The notes below the pieces were generated by a model, which was given only the letters and a program-made list of their open reading frames with translations, did not search any database and was not told where the DNA came from. From an uncultured Acidobacteriaceae bacterium (GTDB lineage Bacteria; Acidobacteriota; Terriglobia; Terriglobales; Acidobacteriaceae), in the NCBI GenBank assembly GCA_903828675.1, contig CAIKND010000025.1, positions 1 through 38,351 on the forward strand: a stretch of DNA of 38,351 bases. Reading direction: 5' to 3'. Positions 6,429 to 14,525 of this stretch are shown in pieces. Position numbers and translations under genes: made by a program. Numbering within the stretch: the first letter of the stretch is position 1; each line of letters opens with the position of its first letter.

Positions 6429-7385
6429 ATGGAACTCCCCTCGTTGGCCCAGATACTCGACGCCCAGGCCGTCGTTTGCCGATATATGCCGCCGACTCCG
6501 CAGTACTGCTGGCCGCTCCTCAGCCAACGGCTCACAACCGAGGCTTGGATCAAGCATGAAAACCACACCCCGGTTGGCGCCTTCAAGCTCCGCGGGGCGC
6601 TGGTCTATGTCGATTGGCTCATAAAGACCCAACCAGGCCTGAAAGGCGTGGTTGCGGCCACCCGCGGCAACCATGGCCAAGGCGTGGCAATGGCCGCCCA
6701 ACTGCTTGGACTGAACTCCCTGATTGTTGTCCCCCACGGCAACAGCAAAGATAAGAATCGCGCCATGCTGGCCCAGGGTGCGGAGCTGATCGAGCACGGC
6801 CTGGACTTTCAGGAAGCCCTCGAATTCGCGCGGGATCTGGCCATCGAAACTGGCTTCACCATGGTCGACTCGTTCCACGAAAAGCTGGTGACGGGAACCG
6901 CCACGTATGCGCTGGAATTCTTTAAGTCTGCGCCTGCGCTCGATACCATCTACGTGCCCATCGGACTCGGTTCATCCATCTGCGGAGTAGCCTCCGTGCG
7001 CAATGCTCTCAATCTCGAAACCAGAATCGTCGGTGTGGTTGCCGCCCAGTCCCCTTCCTACTCTCTCAGCTTCAATCGCAAGCAAGTCGTCCTGGCTCCA
7101 TCCCGCACCATCATCGCCGATGGCCTGGCCTGCAGCACACCCAACCCCGAGGCAATGGAGATTATCTGGAACAATGTCGCGGAAATCGTCGAAGTGACTG
7201 AGGCTGAAATCGCCGATGCCATACGCGCATACTTTCAGGACACGCACAACCTTGCCGAAGGCGCGGGCGCAGCAGCCCTGGCCGGTGCACTCCGCAACAA
7301 GCACAATCTCCAGGGCAAACGCATAGGCATCATCCTGACTGGAGGCAATTTGGACCGCGAGACGTTCTTACGCGTGCTTGCCTGA
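6429..7385 (+). CDS. Threonine/serine dehydratase (PLP-dependent, fold type II)
   Basis: 318 residues from the ATG at 6429 (MELPSLAQIL); an upstream in-frame ATG at 6354 would run into the region 5' of the dismutase gene. KHENHTPVGAFKLRGA carries the PLP lysine (about K53), TRGNHGQGVA the phosphate/substrate loop, and a late LTGGNLD glycine-rich turn closes the cofactor site. This is the catabolic/biosynthetic threonine ammonia-lyase layout without a C-terminal ACT regulatory domain, so allosteric isoleucine control is not expected. It makes 2-oxobutanoate and ammonia from threonine. A serine or other hydroxy-amino-acid substrate cannot be excluded. Divergent from the dismutase gene. Confidence 0.85.
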   Translation: MELPSLAQILDAQAVVCRYMPPTPQYCWPLLSQRLTTEAWIKHENHTPVGAFKLRGALVYVDWLIKTQPGLKGVVAATRGNHGQGVAMAAQLLGLNSLIVVPHGNSKDKNRAMLAQGAELIEHGLDFQEALEFARDLAIETGFTMVDSFHEKLVTGTATYALEFFKSAPALDTIYVPIGLGSSICGVASVRNALNLETRIVGVVAAQSPSYSLSFNRKQVVLAPSRTIIADGLACSTPNPEAMEIIWNNVAEIVEVTEAEIADAIRAYFQDTHNLAEGAGAAALAGALRNKHNLQGKRIGIILTGGNLDRETFLRVLA

Positions 7386-7494
7386 TGGCGCCCACTTGTC
7401 CAGTCAGCCTGCTGCCGGTCACTCCGCCACCCAATTGCCGCGAGAAGATAGCAGCGCCACCCATACAACCATCTATTGATGGGAGGACGAAATA

Positions 7495-7968
7495 ATGGAA
7501 GGTATCGAGAACCTCACCCCGTTGTCTCACGAAGCGCAGAACCGCTGTTTTGGTTGCGGCCCTGCCAATCCAATCGGTATGCACCTGGAATTCCTGCTCG
7601 CTGCGGATAACTCCATCGTCTGCCTTCCCGTAGTTCCTGATGCCTTCGAGGGACCGCCGGGGTATGTTCACGGGGGCATTATCGCCACACTCCTCGATGA
7701 AACCATGAGCAAAGCCGTCCGCACCCTGGGATTAGCCGCCATGACCCGTCAAATAGAGATCGAATATCTCCGCCCGGTTCCCTCCCACACCCCCATCCGC
7801 ATCGAAGGCCGCGTCCTGCGCATTGAAGGCCGAAAGTACTGGACCGAAGCCCGGATTCTCAACGTCCAGGGGACCACACTGGCAACGGGCAAAGGGCTGT
7901 TTGTCCAGGTCCGTGCCAGCAAACTGGGGCTGGGGCGGCCCCAGGAGAGCCGCCCCGCCACGGCCTAG
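7495..7968 (+). CDS. PaaI-family hotdog thioesterase
   Basis: 157 residues with a strong ribosome-binding site (GGGAGG, eight bases before ATG). The hotdog signature GYVHGGIIATLLDETMSKA (about 58-76) includes the HGG-x(n)-DE catalytic region of PaaI/YbgC-like acyl-CoA thioesterases. The N-terminal NRCFGCGPANPIGMHL is a common feature of one PaaI subgroup (Cys pair). It hydrolyses an acyl-CoA; the substrate is not predictable from sequence. Its TAG stop shares the palindrome CTAG with the stop of the convergent flgE. Confidence 0.85.
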   Translation: MEGIENLTPLSHEAQNRCFGCGPANPIGMHLEFLLAADNSIVCLPVVPDAFEGPPGYVHGGIIATLLDETMSKAVRTLGLAAMTRQIEIEYLRPVPSHTPIRIEGRVLRIEGRKYWTEARILNVQGTTLATGKGLFVQVRASKLGLGRPQESRPATA

Positions 7969-9245
7969 TGAATCATGTTGATGGTCTCTTGAGTTACCGT
8001 ATCGAAGGTTGTGATCGTCTTCGAATTAGCCTCGAACGCGCGCTGCGCAATGATTAGAGCTGAGAACTCGGCGGATATATTCACGTTCGAGGCCTCCAGC
8101 GATCCGCCTTGAATCTTGGCGAGACCGGAGGTTCCAGATGTGCTGATAGCCGCCGTTCCACTGGCCAGGGTGGTGGCGTAGTCGCCGTCTCCCAGCATTT
8201 GCAATCCCTGCACATTGGCCACATTCGCCAGCGCCAACTGTCCTACGTTTTGCTTCTGTCCGTTTGAATATGTGGCCGTAACAGTGCCGTCCGACCCGAT
8301 GGCGAAGCTCTGATACTGACCGCTGGCGTAGCCGTTCTGAGTCGTTGCCGAGACCGCTGAGGTTGTACTTACCTGGCTGATCGAAGGCTTGCCACTGGCG
8401 CTCAATAGGTTCCAGCCCATGCTCAAATTGGAAGCGCCATCGGCCAGTCCCGTAAAGGCGAGCGGAATGGACGATATGTCCCCGGCCGCACTTCCCACTG
8501 TTGTAGAAACACCGCCAGTCGGTGTCACCGAGGCCAAATTGCCACTGGCATCAAAGTTCATGCTCCCAGTGATCGGCGTGGAAACCCCGGAGGTAAAATC
8601 TGCCGGCGGCAAGGCAACCGAATAGCCCCATGTGTTGGTGCCCGTCTGCGTGTAGGTCACTGTGGCGACATGGCTCTCACCCAGGGAATCATAGAGCGTA
8701 ACCTGGGCCGGGAACGTGGCGCCCGAGGCCGATGCGGCATTCAGATTCGCGGTCATGTTCAAGGTTGAGGTTGCGTTGGGCTGCTGTACCTCGCCAATCG
8801 GGATGGTGATCTCGCTTAACGGCGCGTTGGTGTTCACAACCCCGTTGATTGCCGGGTAACCCATCACGCCCAGACCGCTGGAAGTGATCAGATTCCCATT
8901 CGACTCCAATGAGAAGTTCCCGGCGCGGCTGAATTCATTGCCTCCCTGTCCGTTGCTGAGCACAAAGAATCCATTTCCGTTCAGCGCCACGTCCGTGGCG
9001 TTTCCCGTCGAGTTGATCGAGCCTTGCGTGAATGACGTGGAGTTCGATGCAACCTTCACGCCAGCGCCCACTTGGATCGGATCGCCCCCACCGGTGGCGC
9101 CAATCTGCTGATAAAAAAGATCGGAAAAATTGGTTGTTTGCGACTTGTAGGCTGTCGTATTCATGTTGGCCAGGTTGTTTGCAATTGTGTTCAACGCCGT
9201 CGTATCGGACTGCAGGCCGGTAAGCGGAATGTAAAAACTTGCCAT
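7965..9245 (-). CDS. flgE: Flagellar hook protein FlgE
   Basis: 426 residues. The N-terminus PLTGLQSDTTALNTIANNLANMNTTAYKS is the flagellar rod/hook heptad-type motif, and the C-terminus SNVNISAEFSALIIAQRAFEANSKTITT is the matching FlgE/FlgG C-terminal domain. The middle is Ser/Thr/Gly-rich as in hook D1/D2 domains. It polymerises into the hook after export through the flagellar type III system. It is the last gene of cluster I, after fliK and flgD, and has a GAGGGG ribosome site. The stop codon overlaps that of the convergent thioesterase gene. Confidence 0.95.
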   Translation of the reverse strand: MASFYIPLTGLQSDTTALNTIANNLANMNTTAYKSQTTNFSDLFYQQIGATGGGDPIQVGAGVKVASNSTSFTQGSINSTGNATDVALNGNGFFVLSNGQGGNEFSRAGNFSLESNGNLITSSGLGVMGYPAINGVVNTNAPLSEITIPIGEVQQPNATSTLNMTANLNAASASGATFPAQVTLYDSLGESHVATVTYTQTGTNTWGYSVALPPADFTSGVSTPITGSMNFDASGNLASVTPTGGVSTTVGSAAGDISSIPLAFTGLADGASNLSMGWNLLSASGKPSISQVSTTSAVSATTQNGYASGQYQSFAIGSDGTVTATYSNGQKQNVGQLALANVANVQGLQMLGDGDYATTLASGTAAISTSGTSGLAKIQGGSLEASNVNISAEFSALIIAQRAFEANSKTITTFDTVTQETINMIH

Positions 9246-9306
9246 CGTGGATCCCCTCTTTCTGTTCTCTGCTGTGGATGCAGGCCGTTCCGGCCGGCTG
9301 GTGAAA

Positions 9307-9819
9307 TCACTTCATCGGGTTATCGACCCGCCCGCTAACCGAGTGCGCATGCCCTCGCCCATCCAGGGCGTGAGCCACACCCTGCGCTGCCGGTTTGGCA
9401 TCGGGAACGCTCAGGTTCCCTGCCACGTGCCTGGCGGCCGCGGCTTGCACCATAAGGTTGCTCGTCGCCCCCGTTGCTTCGGTGGAGCCGGTCGTGACAG
9501 AGGACTTGGCCGTCGTTCCAAGTGCATCCGACAGATTCTGATTGATGCTGATCAACTGCTGAAGGCTGTTCACATTTACAAGCTGGTTGATGTACTCATT
9601 GGGATCGGTCGTCGCGGTCGGATCCTGATTCTTCATCTCGGTCACAAGCAACGTAAGAAAGTCATTGGCCGAAATGGTGGATGAAGTTCCGCTCGTGGTG
9701 GCGGTGCTGTTCGCACTGTCGGCCACGTTCGCCGCATTGGCCTTGGATGTCATGCTGGTGTCCGTAAGCGCCTGACCTGCTGACATTGCGTGGTTGAAGA
9801 TTCCTGCTAATGCCGCCAT
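9307..9819 (-). CDS. flgD: Flagellar hook assembly scaffold FlgD (short form)
   Basis: 170 residues from the ATG at 9819, which has AGGGG seven bases upstream; a TTG at 9873 would add 18 residues without support. The conserved FlgD N-terminal block NDFLTLLVTEMKNQDPTAT and NEYINQLVNVNSLQQL is present. The protein then ends in a Gly/Ala/His-rich tail and lacks the tudor/Ig-like C-terminal part of typical FlgD (about 220 residues or more). FlgD caps the growing hook and is later discarded. Position between fliK and flgE is standard. Confidence 0.9.
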   Translation of the reverse strand: MAALAGIFNHAMSAGQALTDTSMTSKANAANVADSANSTATTSGTSSTISANDFLTLLVTEMKNQDPTATTDPNEYINQLVNVNSLQQLISINQNLSDALGTTAKSSVTTGSTEATGATSNLMVQAAAARHVAGNLSVPDAKPAAQGVAHALDGRGHAHSVSGRVDNPMK

Positions 9820-9882
9820 TCTTTTCCCCTGCCTTCCGTTTGTTGGTGCCGTCTGAACTTCCTGTCGTTTCAACTTGCGGAC

Positions 9883-11724
9883 TCAAGCCATAACTGAGAT
9901 GTGGCCAGCCACAGGTCTTGCAGACTGGGCCGCTGCCCCGTGTGCGCCAGCCTGCGGGCCTGCCTCTGAGGTTGTCCTCGCGGTTATCGCCGACGCAGTC
10001 ACATGTTCGCCCGATTGAGGTTCTGTATATCCACCTTGCCCCGCATTCTGTCCCGAGCCTTGGTACATGCTCTGCGAACCTTGATCCGCACCCACCCCAG
10101 CCCCCCTGCCCTCGGGGCTAGCCAGTGTGACTGTCTCCACCGGGCTGTGCTCAGCGGCCAGATGTGCATTCAACCCTGCCAGGTGACCACCCAGGGCCTG
10201 CGATGCCTCGGCTGATCCGGGCACCAGGGAGGCATGAACGCCGCCTCCGCTCGTATCCGCGCGAACGCCCACCCATCCGAGCGAGGGGTCCTGAAAGCCT
10301 GCCTCCGCCCTCAGAGCCCCAGCATGAATCCATGCGGGCGCTCGAGGCCCGGTTTCCGCATCGAGCGCGGAAAAAGTCTCGCGGACACTGGATGCGGAAA
10401 CGGCGGATGTCGAAGCTGTATTGCCGCCATCCGCGTTCAACGTCCCATGCGCGGCGCCAAGGTCACGCACCAGGGTAGTGGCATCGGCAGCCTGACTTGC
10501 AGTCTGCACTGAGACAGCGTAATTTCCAAACTCCGCTGCTTCCGCCCCCCCGGCCGTGTGCGTCGTCCGCAACGTAACTTGCTCTGTGGTGCGTTTGGCA
10601 CTAGCCAGCACTGCCTTCCCAACATTTTGTGGTGCAGCCGCTGATTGAGCAAAAGTAGGATTTGCTCCTGCGGATACTCCAACCATCTCCTCGCTGCCGA
10701 GCGAAGAAGCAACATCTGTGATCCCTGCTGCAACGGGCTGGCCGTCGTCCCGAGTCTGGCTCCTAATCTTGCCGGACGAGGTTGTCTCGTCGCCTTCAAT
10801 CGGCGCATCCTGCGATGCAGGAGTTGTCAAGCCCTCTCGGCTCAAGTCCTCGCTGGACGTCGACCTGTCTTCAATAGCCGGCCCACCTTCGATACGGGCT
10901 GCGAGGCTGTTTCCTGCCAATGCCGATTTGCCAGCCGTACCCATAACCCGGTTCAAAGCTGCACTCGCTTGCCTCTCACCGGTGCCGAGATTTCCACCTT
11001 TCAGAGAGTCCTGTCCGAACAAGCCTTGCGCCCCAAATATCGGCGTCGTCACTGCAATCTCAGAGGGCGCTAGCTGCTGCGCTACCGAAGTCGTATGCAC
11101 ATACGAAGTGGCGGCTAAAGGCAAACGTATGGGCAGTGGGATGTTGGCCGTCGGAACCACGGCCGGAACTTGCGCCAGATCCTCGGCGGTCGCGCTCTTC
11201 TTGACGGTCTTGCTCGAATCGACCGCCTGCTTTTCACACGAGGACGCGATCGAACGTGCTCTGGCTGGACATTTGGGCGATGCGTCGCCCGCAACTTGCG
11301 TTGAAACGTCCGCCCCTTGTTTCACAGCGAGAGTCTGTTCGCGTGACGATGCTGAAACCTGCTTGGTGGCGGTCGCAGATGAACCGGCCTCCTCGCCGCC
11401 TTCCAGCCTCCACCCCAAAGGCAATCCACTTTCACTGGGCAAGGTGGCCGCTGGTGCGCTTGTGGCCGGGGCCGAAGCCGGGATGCCCGAGTCATCGCAA
11501 ATCTCGGCCACTTCCACGCCAGGCGCGTTCGTGCCGGTATTGAGAGAAGCCATCAGCGACTGCAGTCGAGAACGGAAGCTCTCCGCGGCTGACGCCGATT
11601 CAGAACTGCCCGATCTGCTAACCGTACTCGACTGGCCCGTGAGCTGCGCACCGGACATAACTTGCCCATGGCCCGCAATTTCGCTTACCCCCGCTCCAGC
11701 CCCTATTTCCACGGAAACGCTCAT
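9883..11724 (-). CDS. fliK: Flagellar hook-length control protein FliK
   Basis: 613 residues, mostly low-complexity Ser/Ala/Thr/Gly as usual for the ruler part of FliK. Near the C-terminus, LGWVGVRADTSGGGVHASLVPG... ending in LAAEHSPVETVTL fits the Flg_hook substrate-switch domain, followed by a Gln/Gly-rich tail. It sets hook length and switches export from hook to filament subunits. Gene order fliJ-fliK-flgD-flgE supports the call, which rests more on position than on strong motifs. The start at 11724 has no ribosome-binding site, and a sigma-54 promoter lies only 13 bases before it. Translation may be leaderless or begin further in, for example at the ATG at 11658. Confidence 0.85.
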   Translation of the reverse strand: MSVSVEIGAGAGVSEIAGHGQVMSGAQLTGQSSTVSRSGSSESASAAESFRSRLQSLMASLNTGTNAPGVEVAEICDDSGIPASAPATSAPAATLPSESGLPLGWRLEGGEEAGSSATATKQVSASSREQTLAVKQGADVSTQVAGDASPKCPARARSIASSCEKQAVDSSKTVKKSATAEDLAQVPAVVPTANIPLPIRLPLAATSYVHTTSVAQQLAPSEIAVTTPIFGAQGLFGQDSLKGGNLGTGERQASAALNRVMGTAGKSALAGNSLAARIEGGPAIEDRSTSSEDLSREGLTTPASQDAPIEGDETTSSGKIRSQTRDDGQPVAAGITDVASSLGSEEMVGVSAGANPTFAQSAAAPQNVGKAVLASAKRTTEQVTLRTTHTAGGAEAAEFGNYAVSVQTASQAADATTLVRDLGAAHGTLNADGGNTASTSAVSASSVRETFSALDAETGPRAPAWIHAGALRAEAGFQDPSLGWVGVRADTSGGGVHASLVPGSAEASQALGGHLAGLNAHLAAEHSPVETVTLASPEGRGAGVGADQGSQSMYQGSGQNAGQGGYTEPQSGEHVTASAITARTTSEAGPQAGAHGAAAQSARPVAGHISVMA

Positions 11725-11736
11725 GGGGAGAGTAGG

Positions 11737-11752
11737 TGCAGATACCGTGCCA
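11737..11752 (-). promoter_or_regulatory. Sigma-54 (-24/-12) promoter of fliK-flgD-flgE
   Basis: On the minus strand the site reads TGGCACGGTATCTGCA. Against the consensus TGGCACG-N4-TTGCW it matches all seven -24 bases and four of five -12 bases, with the invariant GG-N10-GC spacing. It lies in the 117-base gap between fliJ and fliK and points at fliK. Transcription would start near 11726. Hook genes are classical sigma-54 targets in several bacteria, and a sigma-54 activator is encoded upstream in the same cluster. Confidence 0.75.
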
Positions 11753-11841
11753 AAGGTGAAGGATGAGGGTTAGAGCTTTGTCACGATGGGACTTTTGATT
11801 CCAATTCAGAACGCCGGCGCCGTTGCCGCATGAATTTCTGC

Positions 11842-12354
11842 TCAAGTTCTGCCATTGGACCAATCCGATTCCTGTGGGGCGTCCCCCGTGGAGGCTCGCT
11901 TTTTGGACTCTGCCGCGCCGTCGGCTCCATGCAACTGGTTGAGGTACCAGTCGTCAAGCGACCTCTGGCCGCGGCGACTGGCCTCCACAGCGTGCCTGGC
12001 CTCTGCCGCCTGCAGCAGAGTCTCTGCCTGGCGGCGCTCCACCCTCTTGCCTAGAAACTCCTGCTGAAGCCCGGCTGTGTTTAGCTTTGCGTTCACAATC
12101 CTCGGGCCCAGAGCCGAGGCGCGCCGTTTGGCCACGTGCGTCTCTTCAAGGCCGGCCAGGCGGTCCGGCAACTCGCCGCTGTGCGCGCTGGCGACAACCA
12201 GTTCCCTGCCGCCGCGATCCTGCCCAGCCGTCGCCGTCAATGCGCGCTCCAGATTTCTTAGCTCGCCCAGAGCGGACTCGAGCGCTAGCCTGCATTGCTC
12301 CTCTTCGATCTCCAGAACATGAAGCAGACGGCGCAGTGCGCGAGAAACAGCCAT
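11842..12354 (-). CDS. fliJ: Flagellar export chaperone/stalk protein FliJ
   Basis: 170 residues, almost entirely helical and charged (LRRLLHVLEIEEEQCRLALESALGELRNLE and later ERRQAETLLQAAEARHAVEASRRGQRSLDDWYLNQ), matching the long antiparallel coiled coil of FliJ. FliJ sits in the centre of the FliI ATPase ring and helps export-gate activation. Sequence conservation in this family is low, so position directly after fliI (three-base gap) and before fliK is an important part of the call. The last 25 residues look unstructured. Confidence 0.85.
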   Translation of the reverse strand: MAVSRALRRLLHVLEIEEEQCRLALESALGELRNLERALTATAGQDRGGRELVVASAHSGELPDRLAGLEETHVAKRRASALGPRIVNAKLNTAGLQQEFLGKRVERRQAETLLQAAEARHAVEASRRGQRSLDDWYLNQLHGADGAAESKKRASTGDAPQESDWSNGRT

Positions 12355-12357
12355 TAA

Positions 12358-13671
12358 TTAGACCCCTGCGGCCAAGGCGGCCAGGCGGTTCAGACAATCG
12401 GCAAAATTCACCTGCTCATGAGAATCCTGGGTCATGAAGGCGCGCATCGCACCTCGCGCGCGCAAAGCACGGTCGAGATCGAGATCCGATCCAGGCTTAT
12501 AGGCACCGATGCGCACCAGGTCTTCCGAACGCGCATAGACCGCCATCATCCGGCGCAACAATGCCGCCTGTTCGCGATGCGCGGGTTCAGCCACAGCCGA
12601 CATCAACCGGCTGATCGAATCCAGAACTTCGACCGGCGGATACCAGCCCTCGGCTGCCAGCGCGCGCGAGAGCACCACGTGCCCATCCAGCAGCGACCGC
12701 ACCGCATCCACAATTGGATCCTGTTGATCGTCGCCTTCCATCAATACCGTATAAAAGGCCGTGATCGAGCCGGTGCGGAACTGCCCGGTGCGCTCCACCA
12801 GGCGCGCCAATTGGGTAAATACTGAAGGAGTGTATCCCTTGGCTGTGGGTGGCTCTCCGGCAGCCAGTCCAATCTCCCTGGCCGCCATCGCAAACCGGGT
12901 CAGCGAATCCAGCACCAGCAACACATGCTTCCCCTGCCCGGCAAAGTACTCCGCCACCGTGGTTGCCGCCAGTGCCGCCCGCATGCGCATCAGCGGCGAC
13001 TGGTCCGATGTCGAAACCACTACCACCGACCGCGCCCGGCCTTCCACGCCCAGAGCATCTTCCAGAAACTCGCCTACCTCGCGGCCACGCTCGCCCACCA
13101 GGCCCACAACGGTTACATCGGCCTCGGTGTTGCGCGTCATCATGCCGATCAGGGTACTCTTACCCACTCCCGAACCGCCAAAGACGCCCACCCGCTGCCC
13201 GCGACCCACGGTCAGCATCGAATCCAACACTCGGATACCGGTTCCCAGAGGTACGCGAATCGGCGTCCGGTCCAGCGGCGAGCGCACCGCACCGTCCAGC
13301 GGCAGCGTCTGCGAAACCATCGGAGGCCGGCCTTCATCTATCGGCGCGCCCAATGCGTTCAGCACCCGCCCCATGAGCGCGGGCCCCACTTCGATCTCGG
13401 GAGTCATTCCCAGAGCGGCCACGCTGTCGCCGAAGCGAATGCCTTCTGTTGTCTCGACCGGCATCGACAGCACATTCGATCCGCGAAATCCAATCACCTC
13501 AGCGAAATGCGACTTCCCAAACTGGTCTTCGATCTCGCAGCACTCGCCCACAGACGCCAGCGGTCCTGACGACTCGATCGTCTGGCCGACCGATTCGAGC
13601 ACCTGTCCGCGCCAGCGCCAGGGCTGTCCACGTTCCAGCCGTGAAAAGTAGCGGCCCAGCAGCGGCGTCAT
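12358..13671 (-). CDS. fliI: Flagellum-specific export ATPase FliI
   Basis: 437 residues. Walker A GGSGVGKST (about 165-173), Walker B region HVLLVLDSLTRFAMAAREI, and the family stretch GEPPTAKGYTPSVFTQLARLVER-type (split as PPTAKGYTPSVF) identify a FliI/YscN-type rotary ATPase. It powers and orders export of flagellar subunits with FliH and FliJ. Its ATG overlaps the fliH stop (ATGA). All nucleotide-binding motifs appear intact. Confidence 0.96.
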   Translation of the reverse strand: MTPLLGRYFSRLERGQPWRWRGQVLESVGQTIESSGPLASVGECCEIEDQFGKSHFAEVIGFRGSNVLSMPVETTEGIRFGDSVAALGMTPEIEVGPALMGRVLNALGAPIDEGRPPMVSQTLPLDGAVRSPLDRTPIRVPLGTGIRVLDSMLTVGRGQRVGVFGGSGVGKSTLIGMMTRNTEADVTVVGLVGERGREVGEFLEDALGVEGRARSVVVVSTSDQSPLMRMRAALAATTVAEYFAGQGKHVLLVLDSLTRFAMAAREIGLAAGEPPTAKGYTPSVFTQLARLVERTGQFRTGSITAFYTVLMEGDDQQDPIVDAVRSLLDGHVVLSRALAAEGWYPPVEVLDSISRLMSAVAEPAHREQAALLRRMMAVYARSEDLVRIGAYKPGSDLDLDRALRARGAMRAFMTQDSHEQVNFADCLNRLAALAAGV

Positions 13672-14525
13672 GGGCGGATCTCCCGGCCTGCGGTCGCCGA
13701 TTCAGCCAGCCTGGGTCCAGCTTGAGGCTTCGACGCACCGGCGCGGTCAAAGAAGCCGCGCTCGATTTCTCCGAGCTGCGAGCGAATCCCAAGATCCACC
13801 GATCCCAGGGCAGTCTCGATCACGCAGTCGCCCAGTCGCATTCCCTCTCCGGCAGTTACTGTGGGCTTCAGAGCCAGATTGGGCAACAGGGCGATCGCTT
13901 CTGTCCACAAGTCCAACTCCGCCGCCGGCACTCGCAGCCGCACCTCGGTCGATCTGGACAGTTGCCCCAAAGCCACCCGGACCGCGCCTGTCAACAGCAG
14001 CGGGTCCATCTGCGCCTCGCGTCGCAGGATGCGCGCCGCAACCCCCAGCGCCAGCTTTACCACCTCGCGCTCCACCGACTGCAGGTAACGGTCACGTTCC
14101 TGTGCAAAGCCCTCGACCAGCTCCGCCATCTTGCGCATACGCCCTTCTTCGGACGCCTTCCGCTCTGCGGATTGAGCCTCAAGCTGCGCCTGGCTCCCCT
14201 CTACCCGTCCCCGTTCGCGCCCAGCCTCGAAGGACCGGCGTGTCTCCTCCGCCAGTCTCAGTTCGAAATCGCTACGCGCCATGGCATCCATTGCACCTTT
14301 GGCGTTCTCGTGCTTTTGTTGCTCAGCTTGGGCCGCCGCCGCGTCTCCAAATCCAACCCAATCAGGCGAAGTGGACATACAGGGGCTGTCCGGATACTGG
14401 AAGACCTCGATCCCCCCCGGCCAGTTCTGTTCCTGCACTGATCCCGCCTGTTGCAATGAATCCCTCTCTTGTTCTATCCCGTTGAGCAGCAGTCTCAGCC
14501 AAGGCTGTCTATGCCAGCATTTCAT
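13668..14525 (-). CDS. fliH: Flagellar assembly protein FliH
   Basis: Up to 285 residues. After a variable N-terminus comes a long charged helical segment (about 95-160) and then the conserved FliH/SctL domain (VVKLALGVAARILRREAQ, EVRLRVPAAELDLW, CVIETALGSVDLGIRSQLGEI). FliH binds and restrains FliI and docks it to the switch. The ATG at 14525 overlaps the end of fliG and has GGAG seven bases upstream, supporting coupling. An internal ATG at 14378 (MSTSPDWVGFGD) would give a more usual FliH N-terminus. Stop and fliI start overlap as ATGA. Confidence 0.9.
   Translation of the reverse strand: MKCWHRQPWLRLLLNGIEQERDSLQQAGSVQEQNWPGGIEVFQYPDSPCMSTSPDWVGFGDAAAAQAEQQKHENAKGAMDAMARSDFELRLAEETRRSFEAGRERGRVEGSQAQLEAQSAERKASEEGRMRKMAELVEGFAQERDRYLQSVEREVVKLALGVAARILRREAQMDPLLLTGAVRVALGQLSRSTEVRLRVPAAELDLWTEAIALLPNLALKPTVTAGEGMRLGDCVIETALGSVDLGIRSQLGEIERGFFDRAGASKPQAGPRLAESATAGREIRP

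Noticed and set aside
10718..11773. Long plus-strand open frame of 351 codons opposite fliK
   Set aside because: It mirrors the low-complexity GC-rich fliK gene, has no family features, and lies antisense inside a known operon.
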